DNA of 64,000 bases from Diorhabda sublineata (GCF_026230105.1 NC_079478.1:29961653-30025652), one strand, 5' to 3'. Shown: positions 37,664-49,340, counted from the stretch's first letter. Notes: generated from the letters alone by a model not told the origin. Numbers and translations are program-made.

Positions 37664-37728
37664 AATCTAAAATCTTTATTTATATCTTTAGTACCACAAA
37701 CTAATATTTTTATTAAACTATTTAGATT
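37664..37728 (-). tRNA. Mitochondrial tRNA-His (numt copy)
   Basis: This is a 65-nt cloverleaf. The acceptor stem is a perfect 7-bp pair, AATCTAA with TTAGATT. The anticodon stem is TTAGT with ACTAA around the seven-base loop TTGTGGT, which places the anticodon GTG for His. It lies between nad4 and nad5 as in arthropod mitochondrial DNA. It is structurally intact, but as a nuclear passenger it is not expected to be expressed. Confidence 0.9.
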
Positions 37729-38165
37729 AAATTCATTGTACTAAAAATTCCAATTTTATAAATAATAAATTTAAAGGTAATCAATGTAAAATTATTAGTA
37801 AATATTCACGAATTAACCCCCTATTAAATATATATAAACCTGAATAATATTGACCATGTTGAGTATATGAATATAAAAATAATGAATAAACAGCTCTAAA
37901 AAATGATATTAAAAATAAAAATAATATACTAAATAAACTAAAAGATAAGATTCTATTGATTAATATAATTTCTCTTATTAAATTTAATGAAGGAGGAGCT
38001 GCTATATTAGAAGAAACTAAAAGAAATCAAATTAATCTTAAATTAGGTATAATATTTAATAAACCCTTATTTAAATATAATCTTCGACTATGAATTCGTT
38101 CATAAGAAATATTGGCTAAACAAAATAAACCCGAAGAACATAAACCATGGGCCATTATTATTAGT
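37727..38165 (-). pseudogene. nad4 C-terminal part (numt copy)
   Basis: This is NADH dehydrogenase subunit 4, a complex I membrane subunit, as a nuclear copy. From the Met codon at 38155-38153 there are 142 uninterrupted codons to TAA at 37729-37727 under the invertebrate mitochondrial code. Diagnostic phrases are AHGLCSSGLFCLANISYER, then SNMAAPPSLNL, YSYTQHGQYYSGLY and HWLPLNL. In the nuclear code several TGA codons (Trp here) would stop translation, so the copy cannot make protein. The final stop overlaps the tRNA-His by two bases, as is common in compact insect mitochondrial genomes. Confidence 0.9.
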
Positions 38166-38375
38166 AAATCCAATAAGTACTAATACAACTATAGAGGATT
38201 CTTTGAACTCGTTAAATGTTGTCAATTCAAGTATCAATAGTAATGTAATTCTTGTTCACTCCAAATTAATAATCATCTCAGTTGTACTTTTAATATTACT
38301 ATAACAATATAAAAATTGATGAGAGTTTTGTCGAATTTTTTTATGTCTACAGATGTAGAAATTTTTTTCTATGAA

Positions 38376-38443
38376 ACTCGTGAGTAAAGTAACTTTTTTC
38401 ACTCGTGCGGTCATCCGTCCTACTCGTGAAAAAAAGTATTACT
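38376..38443. repeat. Repeated and inverted ACTCGTG motif after Crypton copy 1
   Basis: ACTCGTG occurs three times in the same direction (38376-38382, 38401-38407, 38422-38428). AGTAACTTTTTTCAC (38388-38402) is an imperfect inverted match to GTGAAAAAAAGTATTACT (38426-38443). The 13-mer GTGAAAAAAAGTA is also present upstream of the Crypton at 36481-36493 in the same orientation. It may belong to the Crypton's terminal or untranslated region. Confidence 0.45.
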
Positions 38444-38599
38444 CTACTCACTTGTTGCATATTCACATAACTATTTATGAATGAATCGCTTATAAAAATC
38501 TCCATTTTCAACTTAGACGTAAAATTTCTCAAAATTATATTGAACATATAAAGTTTGTCCCGAAGTAAATGTTCCATTATTTGACATTCCAAAACCATA

Positions 38600-40400
38600 T
38601 TCTACCTTTTTATCTGTAGATACGTGTAAATGAGACACTCTATATATACTGTTGCATAAATTTCCTCTGTATTTATTTGCTTAATTGATAATTATTATAT
38701 GGAACACTTGTACACACACGAGTAGTAATAATCGGAAATGAACATATTATAGAGAATATTAGCAGTAGACATGATATTTCAAAGATCAATAGAAGTTATT
38801 GTTCCTATTGTCGTTTGCGTTAAATTAACTATTCTGTTTTCCATTATTGTACGTAGTATTGTACTTAACCAGAGGTGTGTGGAGCTGCTCATATCAATGT
38901 ATATGACCTTGATGCAAAGCAAAATTAGGATACTTGATGATAAAGGAGATAGAATCAATGGAAACTTGATATTATAATAATAATAATTGGTAAATAGTTT
39001 GGAAGGAATGTTTGAATTTGAATACGATTCTCAAATTACTGACAGATATCGAAAAATGTCGAAATATAATAATTTACTACAATATTTTCATTATTTCTCT
39101 TGATGTTGAATATCCAGCTTTTTGGTTTTGAAATATTGAAGGAATATTATATACGAAAAATGATATTTTCTTCTCTTATATGTTTAGAAAATACTTATTT
39201 ACAACTTCTGCAGAAATCGTGATAAATCCAAATGAAAAACTGACTACTGGGAACGGTGGAAAGGAAAGTCAGAAACTTTATATTTTTATACCCTGACAGT
39301 TCATAGAACAAAATATCTATTGAAATTAGCCTCTACACGAGAATATGATGAAACTTACCCCAAGCTGCAGGTCTAAATAGATTTGAAATATTATCAATTA
39401 GGTTATACGGGGTACTCACTATTTTGTGTAAAAAATGAGCTAAGTAAATTTGTGAGACCCTCGATAAAACATTAATTAAATGAATCATATTTTAGAAGGA
39501 AGCAGTGACAACATTATACAAAATTTAAACTAACATTCTGCATTCTTTATTATTCAGTTCAAAAGTTGACAAATGCAGTTTTATATTGGTTAGAACCCAA
39601 CCCAAAAGATGATTGAACGGAATGAATATGTTACTAAAATATCACCCGAAAGCCATCGCAATAAATCTCACAGTAATAAATTTACGGTAGTATTTTATTG
39701 AACCCTATGTATCGCCCAAAGGCATGTACATGTTCCGCAATTCCAAGAAATCACGTATAAATTACAAAGTATTTTCCGAGATACTAGGAATAATGTACTA
39801 GTTCCATTTTCGATATATTACGCGAGTTCGGAAATATCAATAAAATAAACCACTGGCGTTTCTTACAATATTAAAACTTTGAAATACAAAAATTTCGAGT
39901 ACAGAAGCAATTCCTATAACGAACATTTTGAAGGGCTAATGATATATACCAAGAAACATAGTTAATGCTATATACTTTGAGACACAAGACCACATAAATG
40001 TTTGTGTAGGATGAAGAATAATCAGAAATCACACATGGTTAAATCAGGCAAATAGATTGGTTGTTCTTAAAATTACATTATGTTCACGTGAAAATCCAGC
40101 TAACTGCTGTGTAGTACTTTAGCCCGCTAATATTGACAAGCTCAAGAACTGCATAAACATTTTGTGGTATGGCAAATTGCTTAACTATACATTAATCATC
40201 AAGCTTTGCTTTCACAAAAACTGTTCTAGGAAATCAAACTGCGTCCATAACTTCTTGACAGATCAGTGAGTCCACTCGCAGCTCTCTTGGCAGTAGGAAT
40301 ATTATAAAATAGTTATATATTATATTATTTAGCACCATTTTATGAACAATATGACGTCCACCATTATTTAACATTTTTACCTTTCCTGATTCTTTATTCT
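38600..40400. other. No recognised gene
   Basis: This is AT-rich sequence with only short, unrecognised frames and no visible repeat ends. Confidence 0.4.
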
Positions 40401-40404
40401 TTAA

Positions 40405-40688
40405 GAAACCGTGAAAAAAATCATGTGAAATGATTTTACTATTACGGATCCAACACCAAGAGTAAGCTCAATCACTTGACAGGTGCATCTCGAATGTTCC
40501 TCGATCATATGCCTCAATTTATCAATGTTTGCAACATTAACCGATGAGCAAGGTTTACCATCCCGTGACTTATCACTAAGCGACATCAGTCTATCCAAAT
40601 GATCTATATTAGCGAAACACAGTTGGTGTGAAGTACTTCCATCACCAAGGTTTGGCGTGTTATTATATCTATGAGTTATAGTCATCAC
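40405..40688 (-). pseudogene. Mariner transposase N-terminal fragment
   Basis: A 95-codon minus frame includes SLSDKSRDGKPCSSVNVANI and DKLRHMIEEHSRCTCQVIEL, then TLGVGSVIV. This fits the second helix-turn-helix of SETMAR-type mariner transposases (pattern D-x-x-R-S-G-R-P-x-x, then N-I-x-x-V-R-x-x-I-x-x-D-x-R-x-T-x-x-x-I-x-x-x-L-x-I-x-x-G-S). The catalytic domain is not found downstream. It is an isolated DNA-binding-domain fossil. Confidence 0.55.
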
Positions 40689-43600
40689 TTTGTTCTACAA
40701 TTGCGTTTAAAAACTTATTTCTTGTACTAATAGTTATTTAATATATGACTATGAAAAAGACGATTCTTTATTACAAAAACTAGCGTTTAGAAGTGCGAAA
40801 AAGGAACAGTCCAGAAACTATTAATATTATCATAAATTCAACATTCAATTTGTTGTTGTTCAATTGTATGAAATGATTATTGAAAAGTGTAAAATAATAA
40901 ATTTGATACACTCATTATTATTGGTTGTGACGCCAAATGCCGTATCCTGTGTCAAACAGAGTGTTGGTTGTGTTAGGACGAAATATCCTGTCCATTTTTG
41001 TGTTCCTGTATTTTTAAAATCTGATTATAATTATGACTACGAAGACGACTGAAAGCGGTTTTGTGAAAGCACAATCAGAGAATGTACCGAAAATAGATAG
41101 AAGAGTTTAAATTCGCTTCTATTCTGTCATCCCGTTTGCACTTTATTGCTAAAATATAAGTTCTGATTTTTATCATTCCTCATACCCTAAAGCTGCACAA
41201 TCAACAGGTGGCCCAAAAATGTCTTAAGGGGCAGGGACGAGGAGGGTGAATTATTCAATAAAGGACCAGAATCTATTTTCATAATTTTTACATCTACGAC
41301 AGGCAAAATCTCATGCCAAAATTTTATTAGAAATCTACTGAATCTACGAATCTACCGAAAATAGATGCATTCATGATGACTGCATATTTTTACATTGGCT
41401 GAGGTCAAAGGAGTGAAAACTTCAAGGTAATTACTATCTTCCATTATATATTATAGTATATTTCATAGTTTTTTTATGTTTAAGTACCTACAATCAGCTT
41501 TAATTACTAAAGCATAACATATAAATAATTTTGAGATATTGAATTTGCTGCTGTATTATTATCTACATTACAATGTCTTGTAAGTAATAATAAGCTTTGT
41601 AATTGCTATTTCCTTAAGTCTAGTATATCGTATGTCATTTTCGAGAATTATAAAAACACAAACATTTTTAATAATGGAGTAAACATCGAATTATATGTAC
41701 AATTCACTTATTTATTATAGATCCTTAAAACCATTGCATTCCTGTTTTCGCATGTCTGAGAACTTGAAGACACTTTATCAGGTGTCCTTGTATTAGATTT
41801 TCACACTCTAGTGCATTACGATACCTATAAAACGGTTTTTCAGCTTTTTCAATGGCTTTCGTCGCTATTATAACATAAAATCTATATAAAGTAACTGTTC
41901 GCAGTTGAAGAAATATAGGATGTGGCAAGTGACGTCATCCAAAGCCCTTGAAAAATAGCGGCGTTCAAAACAAGCCAAACTTAACCGAGACATATGTTTT
42001 TTATCGAGTTATAACTATGTAAAAAGTTCATTAAAAATATAGAAAAAATACATGCATATTCCCTATTCTCTCTTTACTTTAAAAATATCATATAACCTAT
42101 AGAAAAAGTTTCAGCTTTGTCAAAGTACCTTAGTCGAACTAGCGACCAGCTCTCCGACTATAAGTGGATGCAGATCATCTGGTGAATTCTTATTGATGCC
42201 CATTCTGCGGCGGTTTCTTATTTAGAGAAGGAATTACAAATTATTGAAAAACCAAAATTGGAATTTTAAATTATGAGGATATCGTTTGAATTTCGCGTTG
42301 CCAGTGGTAGCACAGAGTTACTTCACATTGAGGTAGAGGTATAAAAAATTGAGATGACGCAATTAACTGGAGTTTCAAATTGTCTTTAGAAAGTTTATTA
42401 TTCATAAACTCTTATTTTCTAATTAAAAGTCAAAATTTTTAGCCACTTGTCTACTTCTGGAAAAAGAGCTTAAGAAGAAATGTTTATGCTCATTTTTTTA
42501 TTTCAGGTCGTCTGTTGAAATGGGTCCATATGGAAGTAATTGGTTGCATTCGCTTCACACTTCTCGTGTGTTTCCTTATAAATCTCTTTTTTGGCTCATT
42601 TATTTGCGGGGGTATTTTCCTCAACTTATATTTTAGGTACTGAGATATTTTGATATACAATTATTATCTTCTTGTTTATGAGTTGTTGTTCTCCATTGAT
42701 GCACCAATCTGATGTTTTGATGTACTAATTAAATTCTGTTTCACAACTTTTTCTGTCGTCACACTCAGAACTTCTTCAAACTGGTCCCATTCTTATTTTA
42801 CAGTAAATTATTTTCTGTCATCCTTTATTTTAAGAATTTCATATTAGCTTATTATTTAATAGCTTGCTACCGTACTGTATTGAGTTGGAATTTTTGGAAC
42901 CGATGGTGATATTCATACTAAACGCACTGTTTGCACAAGCAATAAACCAACGCGAGTTTCGATAACCAAGTAGTCGTCTTCAGATACTGAAGATGAACAG
43001 TTCGCCAACAAAATACAAAGATGTATCTTTTACCTATTTACTTATGGATAAATATATTTTTACTTATAGATAAATACATTGATCTATTGATAGAAAAAAA
43101 CAACTATCACTATAATATGTACAAGGACTCTTAGCAACTTTCATAAAATATGAATTTATAATAAGTCGTGTTGAACATCATAAATTATAGAAATACTTCA
43201 CTTAATTAAAATCTCAAAGATTCAAATAAAAGTGGCTGTATATATAATAATTTTAGTAATAATTATGATGCTGCTTACATGGGATAAACATCCTAATATT
43301 TAGAAGGGATTAAGGAATCATTAATATGATGAGAATCTAACTTCTTCAACGAACCACAAAATATCAGAAAAGTATAAAAATGTTTGAAATCGAAGTGAAT
43401 TCATAGTAGAAATGATCAACATTCATAAAAATGATAAAAACATATCAATAATAACAAAGATCTTAGCAATTAGAGTAAAATGTATACTTCGATTTTATAG
43501 ATTGAAAAGTATCTACCAAAGTTGAGTAAACTATAAATTCATATATTTGAAATATGAAAAACAGTGAAAAACCTTTCACTTCAATATAACTAGCCGATTT

Positions 43601-45690
43601 GCTATTTTGCAAACTATGTAATAAATAAAATACTAATTAATCACTTTCCTTGATGATTGACACTAATTTTGATCTAATTTCAGATGTTTTATGGTTGACA
43701 ATGATTCAAACAATTTCTACCTGTGTAAAATAAAGATTTAAACTTTGAATACATCAAGTCATGCATCAATAGCTCTTTTAATAGAAAGTCTCTGGATAAA
43801 AAACTTTTATATAAATGAGTTTTCTCACACGTATATTTTCACTCTTATTTTTATTTATATTTTCAGTCTCGCATCAAACAAGAAAAGGAAATTAAAGAGT
43901 AACGCGAATAATAGGTCGTAATTCGGAAATCAATCGTCTTATTCAAAATCATTTTTATATTCCAGTTTCACCAGTTGTCTGATTTGTCTGAGAAGATGGA
44001 AAATATTTTAATGTATTTCGCAATCAAGCGCCGTCAGTATAATAAAAATTGTATCGCAGTAGCTTATTAAAAAACGCAGTTTATTATTTATATCGCTCTT
44101 CTCTAAAATTGTAGCCTTCCTCTGACAAATGAGGATGGTGGTAAAGTCGGCCAGACAGTAAAATAAATTTGAGATTCAATATTTTTACGTGTAAACCTGG
44201 CAGATTTTAGGGTTCTATTTTAAAAAGAAAAAAATGAATTAGATACAAAGATTTCAATTGAAATATCTAACTGACATATATATATACACATATGTATAAC
44301 TTGTATTTTCAATAATGTACAAATTCATGAAGATATATGAATATACGACAAGCTTAGAAATTATTAAAGAAATTGGAAATTAAATATTGTAAAGTATATA
44401 ATAAATTATTTACACAGTATAAAACCAAGCAACCGATTTTAAGAACTGAAATGGAGTTTATTTCATTATTTTTAAGCTGGTTAACCTTAGTTAGTAAAAT
44501 CTTTTGATTTTTCACACTTTTCGAATTTATTACATATATTCTAGTTCCAATGTTTTAAGGCACCAGAAAATAAAAAAAAATGTGTGTATGACTACAACAA
44601 AAAGAACTATTAAAATGGCCGTGAGAGGATTCCCATGCATTCATTCAGTTCTGCTGATTTTTGTACTTAGATAAGTAGAAGAAATAATGAAAATTCTGAA
44701 ATATAAATTTCCACTAAATAATCAGAAAACTTCGTCAATTCACCATCAATTGGCTGAATATTTGATAAGTTATAAAGTTACTCTCTAGAAATATCTAAAT
44801 AATAAGAAAGTCACGTTACGTTCCAAGAATTTTTATCCTTATAATCAATGCTCAATCCTACATGTTGTATTTTTTTCCACCTTGATAGTGAAAACTAATT
44901 TCAAAATCATTAACAATTTCTTTTGGATGAAAATTTAATGTATGACAAATAACATAACAATTGAGAGTATTAGTATATATCTCTTATGCCTTATCTTTTA
45001 GCAAACAGAATATTTCATTTACATACCCGCCTAGCGTGAAAAGTTGTATTTCGGACTATAACCAAATGTGCCGTCTTCATCAATAACATCGGTTCAACAA
45101 AGCACATACGAATTCGTTTCAGTTCCAAATATAATAATATGTATTTTACCAACACTTACAAACCAAAACTTTCAATTCCTTGAAGTCTTAGGTTTGTTCA
45201 AACTCACATGCAGTAATGTAATTTATCGAGGTAACCTTGGTAACATCTTTCTTCTGCTGTTGTACATATTGCGATCAATGCGCTCTAAATATTAAGTAGT
45301 GGGGTCCTTGCTTCATCATGATTATTCAATTCTCTTTGCACAATTTTGCAAGTGTCTTAATTAATGTTGTCCGCGGTCTTTATTTGAGAAATTACTTTTC
45401 GATTGATATTAGTGTCAGGTTCGTGCTAATGTTATCCTTATTGATTTATGACAGCTCTTCTTAAGGATTCACCAATGGTATAAACTGATGTTTTGGAAAT
45501 GTTTTGTTTTGTTCAGAGCTATTTATAGAAGTAACAAACGCTTTGGAATGAGATGAAAAACTAGAGATGTAGTAAAAATTAATACTTCGTAATCACTAAA
45601 GAAATTGAGGCATTTATCATCGCAGCTGACAAGCTTAGCAATTAATTCGATTGTTGTTTCAACAATTCAGTGTATCGCTCAAACAATTCC
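40689..45690. other. Long interval without recognised gene
   Basis: This is 5 kb of AT-rich DNA. Visible small items are a perfect TGACGTCA octamer (41930-41937) in a locally GC-richer stretch (41920-41975), and a CTGAAG...CGAAAC motif on the minus strand (about 42955-42992). A short AT/AC-rich run lies at 44277-44297. I recognise no gene. Confidence 0.4.
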
Positions 45691-45910
45691 TCTTCTCCCA
45701 TTCATGGAAAGAAACTAAAGTCACTAGATGCAATATAGGGTCTACAGTGTGATCGAGGCTCAACCTTCCATTTAAATGAAATGATTCCAGAGTACCATGC
45801 TAAAAAATTCTAAAATGAAGTTTTGTCGACGTTCGTTTGTTTAAAAATCAATCAGGAGCACAATGTGGGCAAGATTGCATGCCCTCACTAAATTAACTGT
45901 AATTTGTCTT
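45690..45910 (-). pseudogene. Possible mariner C-terminal scrap
   Basis: The minus strand reads PYIASSDFSFFP (about 45735-45700), which fits the last catalytic block P-D-I-A-P-S-D-F-x-L-F-P. It is preceded at the right distance by CPHCAPD (about 45870), which may be the remains of D-N-A-R-P-H. The match is short and the intervening frame is broken. Confidence 0.3.
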
Positions 45911-47836
45911 GCAAATGACGTGTTTCTCACTAGTGTTATCATCAATTATGTATCGATCTAGTTATTAATCACCTAGTCTTATAAAGAGATACAGAGCTTT
46001 CGAGGATGCATCCATTCGTACCTCTTCATGATAGAAGCTTATCACTTCCACAATTTCAAACAACATAGTTCGTGAAAATCAAGCGAAAACACCGTTATTG
46101 TAAAACAATAGTTTTCATAATTATTTCCATGAATTCAGGTAAGGCAGCCATTTTTAAACTGAATGTACCATTTCCAAAAAAAAAACCGCCATAATATTCA
46201 ATTTAGGTAACTCAAGTTTAGGATATTCTTAACCTCAGAATGTTTTATTTAATTAATAACCCTCCTTCTGGTTTCAACTTGTATATTCTGCAGAAATGTA
46301 CGCCGAATACAAATCGTAAAACTTGAAGGTAACTCCTCAAAACTTATTTAAGTGATAATTGTAATATAGAATATCTTCCCAAGTTTCTGAAGGAAATTAA
46401 TATACGTAATAAAATATAATTCTCTTAAACAATGCGAATTGTACTACTGGTAATTGTAATTATAAATAGAATTATTCAACAGAAACGAAAGTTGAATTCG
46501 AATTTGAATATAGTGAAAAATTAACAACCAAAACTCATATATGATGTGATAGAAAAATACGGTCAGTTATTTTTTCGAAAGGAAAGTAATATCATAACAT
46601 TAAAGCTGAAGTATTCTCACTAGAAGTACTACCTTCGCATCATATCAATATATCTTTTGCCATTGCTAGCAATGATATTGTTCCAACGTTCAATTTATGA
46701 CTGATAGAATTTCTAGAAGAATTCTTTCCAAGTCGCTTCCGTCTACTCTATATATTATTAAAAATTAAATCTTCCTTATTGCGTTGTTTAAGTTCTATGC
46801 TTCACAATGGACACTGCAAATACGATCTCTCTAAGGCCATTGTCCCATCAAAGCAGCCCACCAGCCACATGATGTCGCCAGCGTGCATCTTTTGTGCTCA
46901 TTATGATATACACAATAACGCTCTAGAAAAGAAACATCCAAGTTGTGTATCGGCTTCTTCTTGCCCAGCAACAGTTGAGAAGCGACATTCGAGCTGTGTT
47001 TGCGGCGAGATTTTGCAAAAATATAGTAAAGAGTAAAATTAGTAAATGCTGCTATGAAATATTCCTGCTTATATAATTCTACCCTAGAAGAATATTCTTA
47101 AAAAATTATGAGAAAGAAATCTTGAGCAGCAACACTAAATACTGAGTTAATTATAACTATACCTTAAATTTCATTTATAAAAAATCTCGTGCCAAAATAT
47201 TCATTTAGTAAGACACATGTATGACGCCTACTTGTGTCATGTCGAAATCATGTCCCTGTAGCATAGCTTTGGTGAGACAATGGCCTAAAGTGACTAATAG
47301 CAAACTTATGTCAACGCATGAGGCTATCCGGTATGAATTAATTAGTCGAAATAGATGCAGCGTGAGTGATTATTGTCAAAAATTCATTCATATTTCGTAT
47401 ATAGTAAATAACTAAGACAACACATCATAATGTATTTATCAATTCTTCATTAGTTAAGAATGATAATTATAATGAAAAACCGAGTTTTAAATTATGATAA
47501 TAATACTTTCCACCTTATCTATTTAAAAACATTTATGTATAACAATTAACTTTATCACGTTCGCTTGTGAAATTTTTCGTCATAAAACTCATGACTGATG
47601 TTAATATTTCATGTCAATCGGCGATAAAATAAGCACACAAGTAAGTATGTTACATTATTTCTGTTACCCAATTCGGATAATAGAAGAAATTTATTATATA
47701 ATCAACTTCAATATTTTCTGTTTAGAAGCAAAAAATTCTCAATAGAAATCACATTTGCACAATTACACTATTGATGGTAAGTGTTAAGATCAATCAAGGT
47801 TTTACTTTATCAACGATAGTTTCAATTACTCTAGAG
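45911..47836. other. No recognised gene
   Basis: A locally GC-richer 85-codon plus frame (46779-47036) encodes a His/Cys-rich peptide with two similar pieces (EKKHPSCVSASSC and EKRHSSCVCGE). It has no signal peptide and no recognised domain. The remainder is AT-rich. Confidence 0.35.
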
Positions 47837-48720
47837 CAGTGTTTTTCAATCTGTGGGTCGGGGGGTCGCCAACTGAAAGAAAAAGGCAAGGAATACAATA
47901 AGAACGCAATTCAAATCAAATCATTTTCTAATTGCAGTCTATATCTCTTTTTAGTCTTAATGTCTACCATTGCAGAAAACGTCAGTTCACACAAGTATGA
48001 AGTGGCGAATGGCAATAATAATTTTAAAGCTTCCCTTGCTAGCTCTAAATATTCGTGTTTTCTTTTCATCCAAAACACGACGACACTTTGGGAATAAAAT
48101 TCCATTTCAATCATGCCATCAGCAGCTAAATCTAGAAGAGATTCTTTCATATTTGTGGTAACATCAGACAGATCTATTGACTTGTCCAAAGAAGGGTTTA
48201 AAATCCACCTACACCCATTGTCAGCTTCAGAGTGCAAGTCTGGAAAGTATGTCAAAATTTTCTCTTGTAAATTATGCAGGCTCTGTATCAGGCAAGGAAT
48301 GTTAGAGCTTAGTACAAGACTTTGAGTTGATGCGTTACCTTAAACAATCTTTTGAACACATGGAAAAGACTCAAATATATTGTTTTGCAGATGACCACAA
48401 ACGAAGTTTGCGTGAAATGCTTTGACTTTATCTTTAGCTGTTAAAATATTTTTTTCTCGACCTTGGAGGTGCTTGCTCAAATTATTAAAGTGGCTAAAAA
48501 GATCTGTCAAAAATGCTAATTTCAAGAGCCAAATAGGGTAACAAAGACCATTAACATATTCAGATTTTCCATCTTGTAAGAGCATTAACAATTCAGCTCT
48601 CAGTTCTAGAACTCTTGTCAATACCTTTCCTTTGGATAGCCATCTGGGTCCTGTGTGATAAAGGAGATTTTGATGAAGCGAGCCCATATCTTCACAGACG
48701 ATTCTAAATAGCAATAAGAA
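47837..48720 (-). pseudogene. hAT transposase, C-terminal half, with one transposon end
   Basis: The left boundary is a hAT terminus, CAGTGTTTTTCAATCTGTGG at 47837, preceded by CTCTAGAG (47829-47836), the classic palindromic 8-bp hAT target. Reading leftward from 48714, the protein gives RWLSKGKVLTRVLELRAELL, then WLLKLAFLTDLFSHFNNLS and LQGREKNILTAKDKVKAF. This matches hAT transposases of the ZBED5/FAM200/SCAND3 group. A single TAA (48342-48340) interrupts one continuous frame. It then resumes through SEADNGCRWI to SYLCELTFSAMVDIKTKKRY, the hAT dimerisation motif, and ends at TGA (47913-47911). The 5' half and the right transposon end are missing; similarity stops near 48720. Confidence 0.8.
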
Positions 48721-48849
48721 AATGAAATGCGTATTAAGAAGCAGTAAACTAAATATATGGGAATGGAAGGAGATCCACGAAGACTAACAAGCATTTTATC
48801 AATAACAGTGGATAATGGAGATGAATACTATTTTGAAGAGGTAACCTAA

Positions 48850-49340
48850 TTTGAATCTCTGGAAGTTGAGGAAAGGCATTCTCATCATCATCGATAATTA
48901 GAATTTCTAAAATAGTAATTCGTCCAACTATCCTCTACTTTTAGATATTATCGAGAAGCTACAAATGTACTGAAAGTATACGATAGAAAAATATTGAGAA
49001 GATTTTTTAAAGCAATTCAATCTGATGAAGGCAAATGAACAAATCGAGAAGTAATGACCAACGATCAATCATTAGTAACCAAAATATTGAAGGCACAACG
49101 AGTTAGATGACTGGGACCCGTCTGCCCAATAAATAATTTCATAATAGTGAAAAAGATATTAAGAGCAGAAGAAGAAAGAAAGGAAAAAATCGAAGAGCAA
49201 AGCAAAAATGGAAAAAGAGATGAAGATAGATATAAGAGAGTTTGGTTTAGAAAGATGGGAATAAGAGGCACAGAACAGGATTAAATGGAGAAAATTTAGT
49301 AAAGAATGTCGAGTTAATGATATAAGAAAAGCCATAGATC
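48850..49340 (+). pseudogene. LINE endonuclease/reverse-transcriptase 3' end
   Basis: The plus strand contains the tail of a non-LTR retrotransposon protein of the craniofacial-development-protein-2-like type. VYDRKILRRFFKAI (about 48978) matches F-E-R-K-I-L-R-R-I-Y-G-P. TKILKAQRVR, stop, LGPV matches the I-K-x-x-R-L-R-W-L-G-H-V block with Trp turned into TGA. VWFRKMGIRGTEQD (about 49235) matches L-R-K-M-G-I-R-x-W-x-x-x-A-Q-D-R. Upstream is the hAT remnant of opposite orientation, whose 5' half may have been displaced here. The copy is truncated and dead. Confidence 0.6.

Larger units (their letters stand above)
37545..38165 (-). other. Nuclear mitochondrial insertion (numt): nad4-trnH-nad5
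   Basis: This is about 620 bp of mitochondrial DNA in the nucleus. Read on the minus strand it runs nad4 3' part, tRNA-His, then nad5 5' part, the arthropod arrangement. It reads without interruption only in the invertebrate mitochondrial code (TGA as Trp, ATA as Met, AGA/AGG as Ser). It sits inside the Crypton pseudogene. The 7-mer AAATCCA occurs at both junctions (37538-37544 and 38166-38172), either as a short target duplication or as joining microhomology. The lack of any disabling change contrasts with the decay of the host Crypton and suggests a recent insertion. Confidence 0.9.
36672..38304 (+). pseudogene. Crypton tyrosine-recombinase pseudogene (copy 1), split by numt
   Basis: The first readable block starts at 36672 and includes ATAATMNLLPEKSRKR with a TAG at 36774. 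It continues SFTERVLLAYF, KKSKTFTREEINKFLSQAPN, YLMHKV, and SIFGIAEALWREKLYKMK (frame 36953-37210). The family motif A-L-R-R-E-E-L has become A-L-W-R-E-K-L, so the first catalytic Arg is replaced by Trp (TGG, one step from CGG). The core YTGHTFRRSSASLLVDSGGD, then VIQLKNHGGWKS, at about 37448-37543 keeps the catalytic H-x-x-R (His 37457, Arg 37466) and H-G-G-W. After the mitochondrial insertion the frame resumes as TTIEDSLNSLN and stops at 38302-38304. The segment carrying the catalytic Tyr (E-G-Y-I-E-D-S in relatives) is damaged. Several stops and shifts make it dead. It faces away from copy 2. Confidence 0.75.

Noticed and set aside
37727..38165. Active mitochondrial gene or mitochondrial contig contamination
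   Set aside because: Both flanks are nuclear Crypton sequence and the segment would contain stops in the nuclear code, so it is a nuclear insertion rather than a working gene.
41930..41937. cAMP-response-element octamer TGACGTCA as a promoter
   Set aside because: A single octamer with no nearby gene, TATA box or transcription evidence is not enough for a regulatory call.
42955..42992. Hammerhead ribozyme of a Penelope-like element (CTGAAGA ... CGAAAC on the minus strand; a similar motif at 9713-9745)
   Set aside because: CUGANGA and GAAA cores are present in the right order, but the closing pair of stem II is C-C, the stem has mismatches and no cleavage-site strand could be identified.
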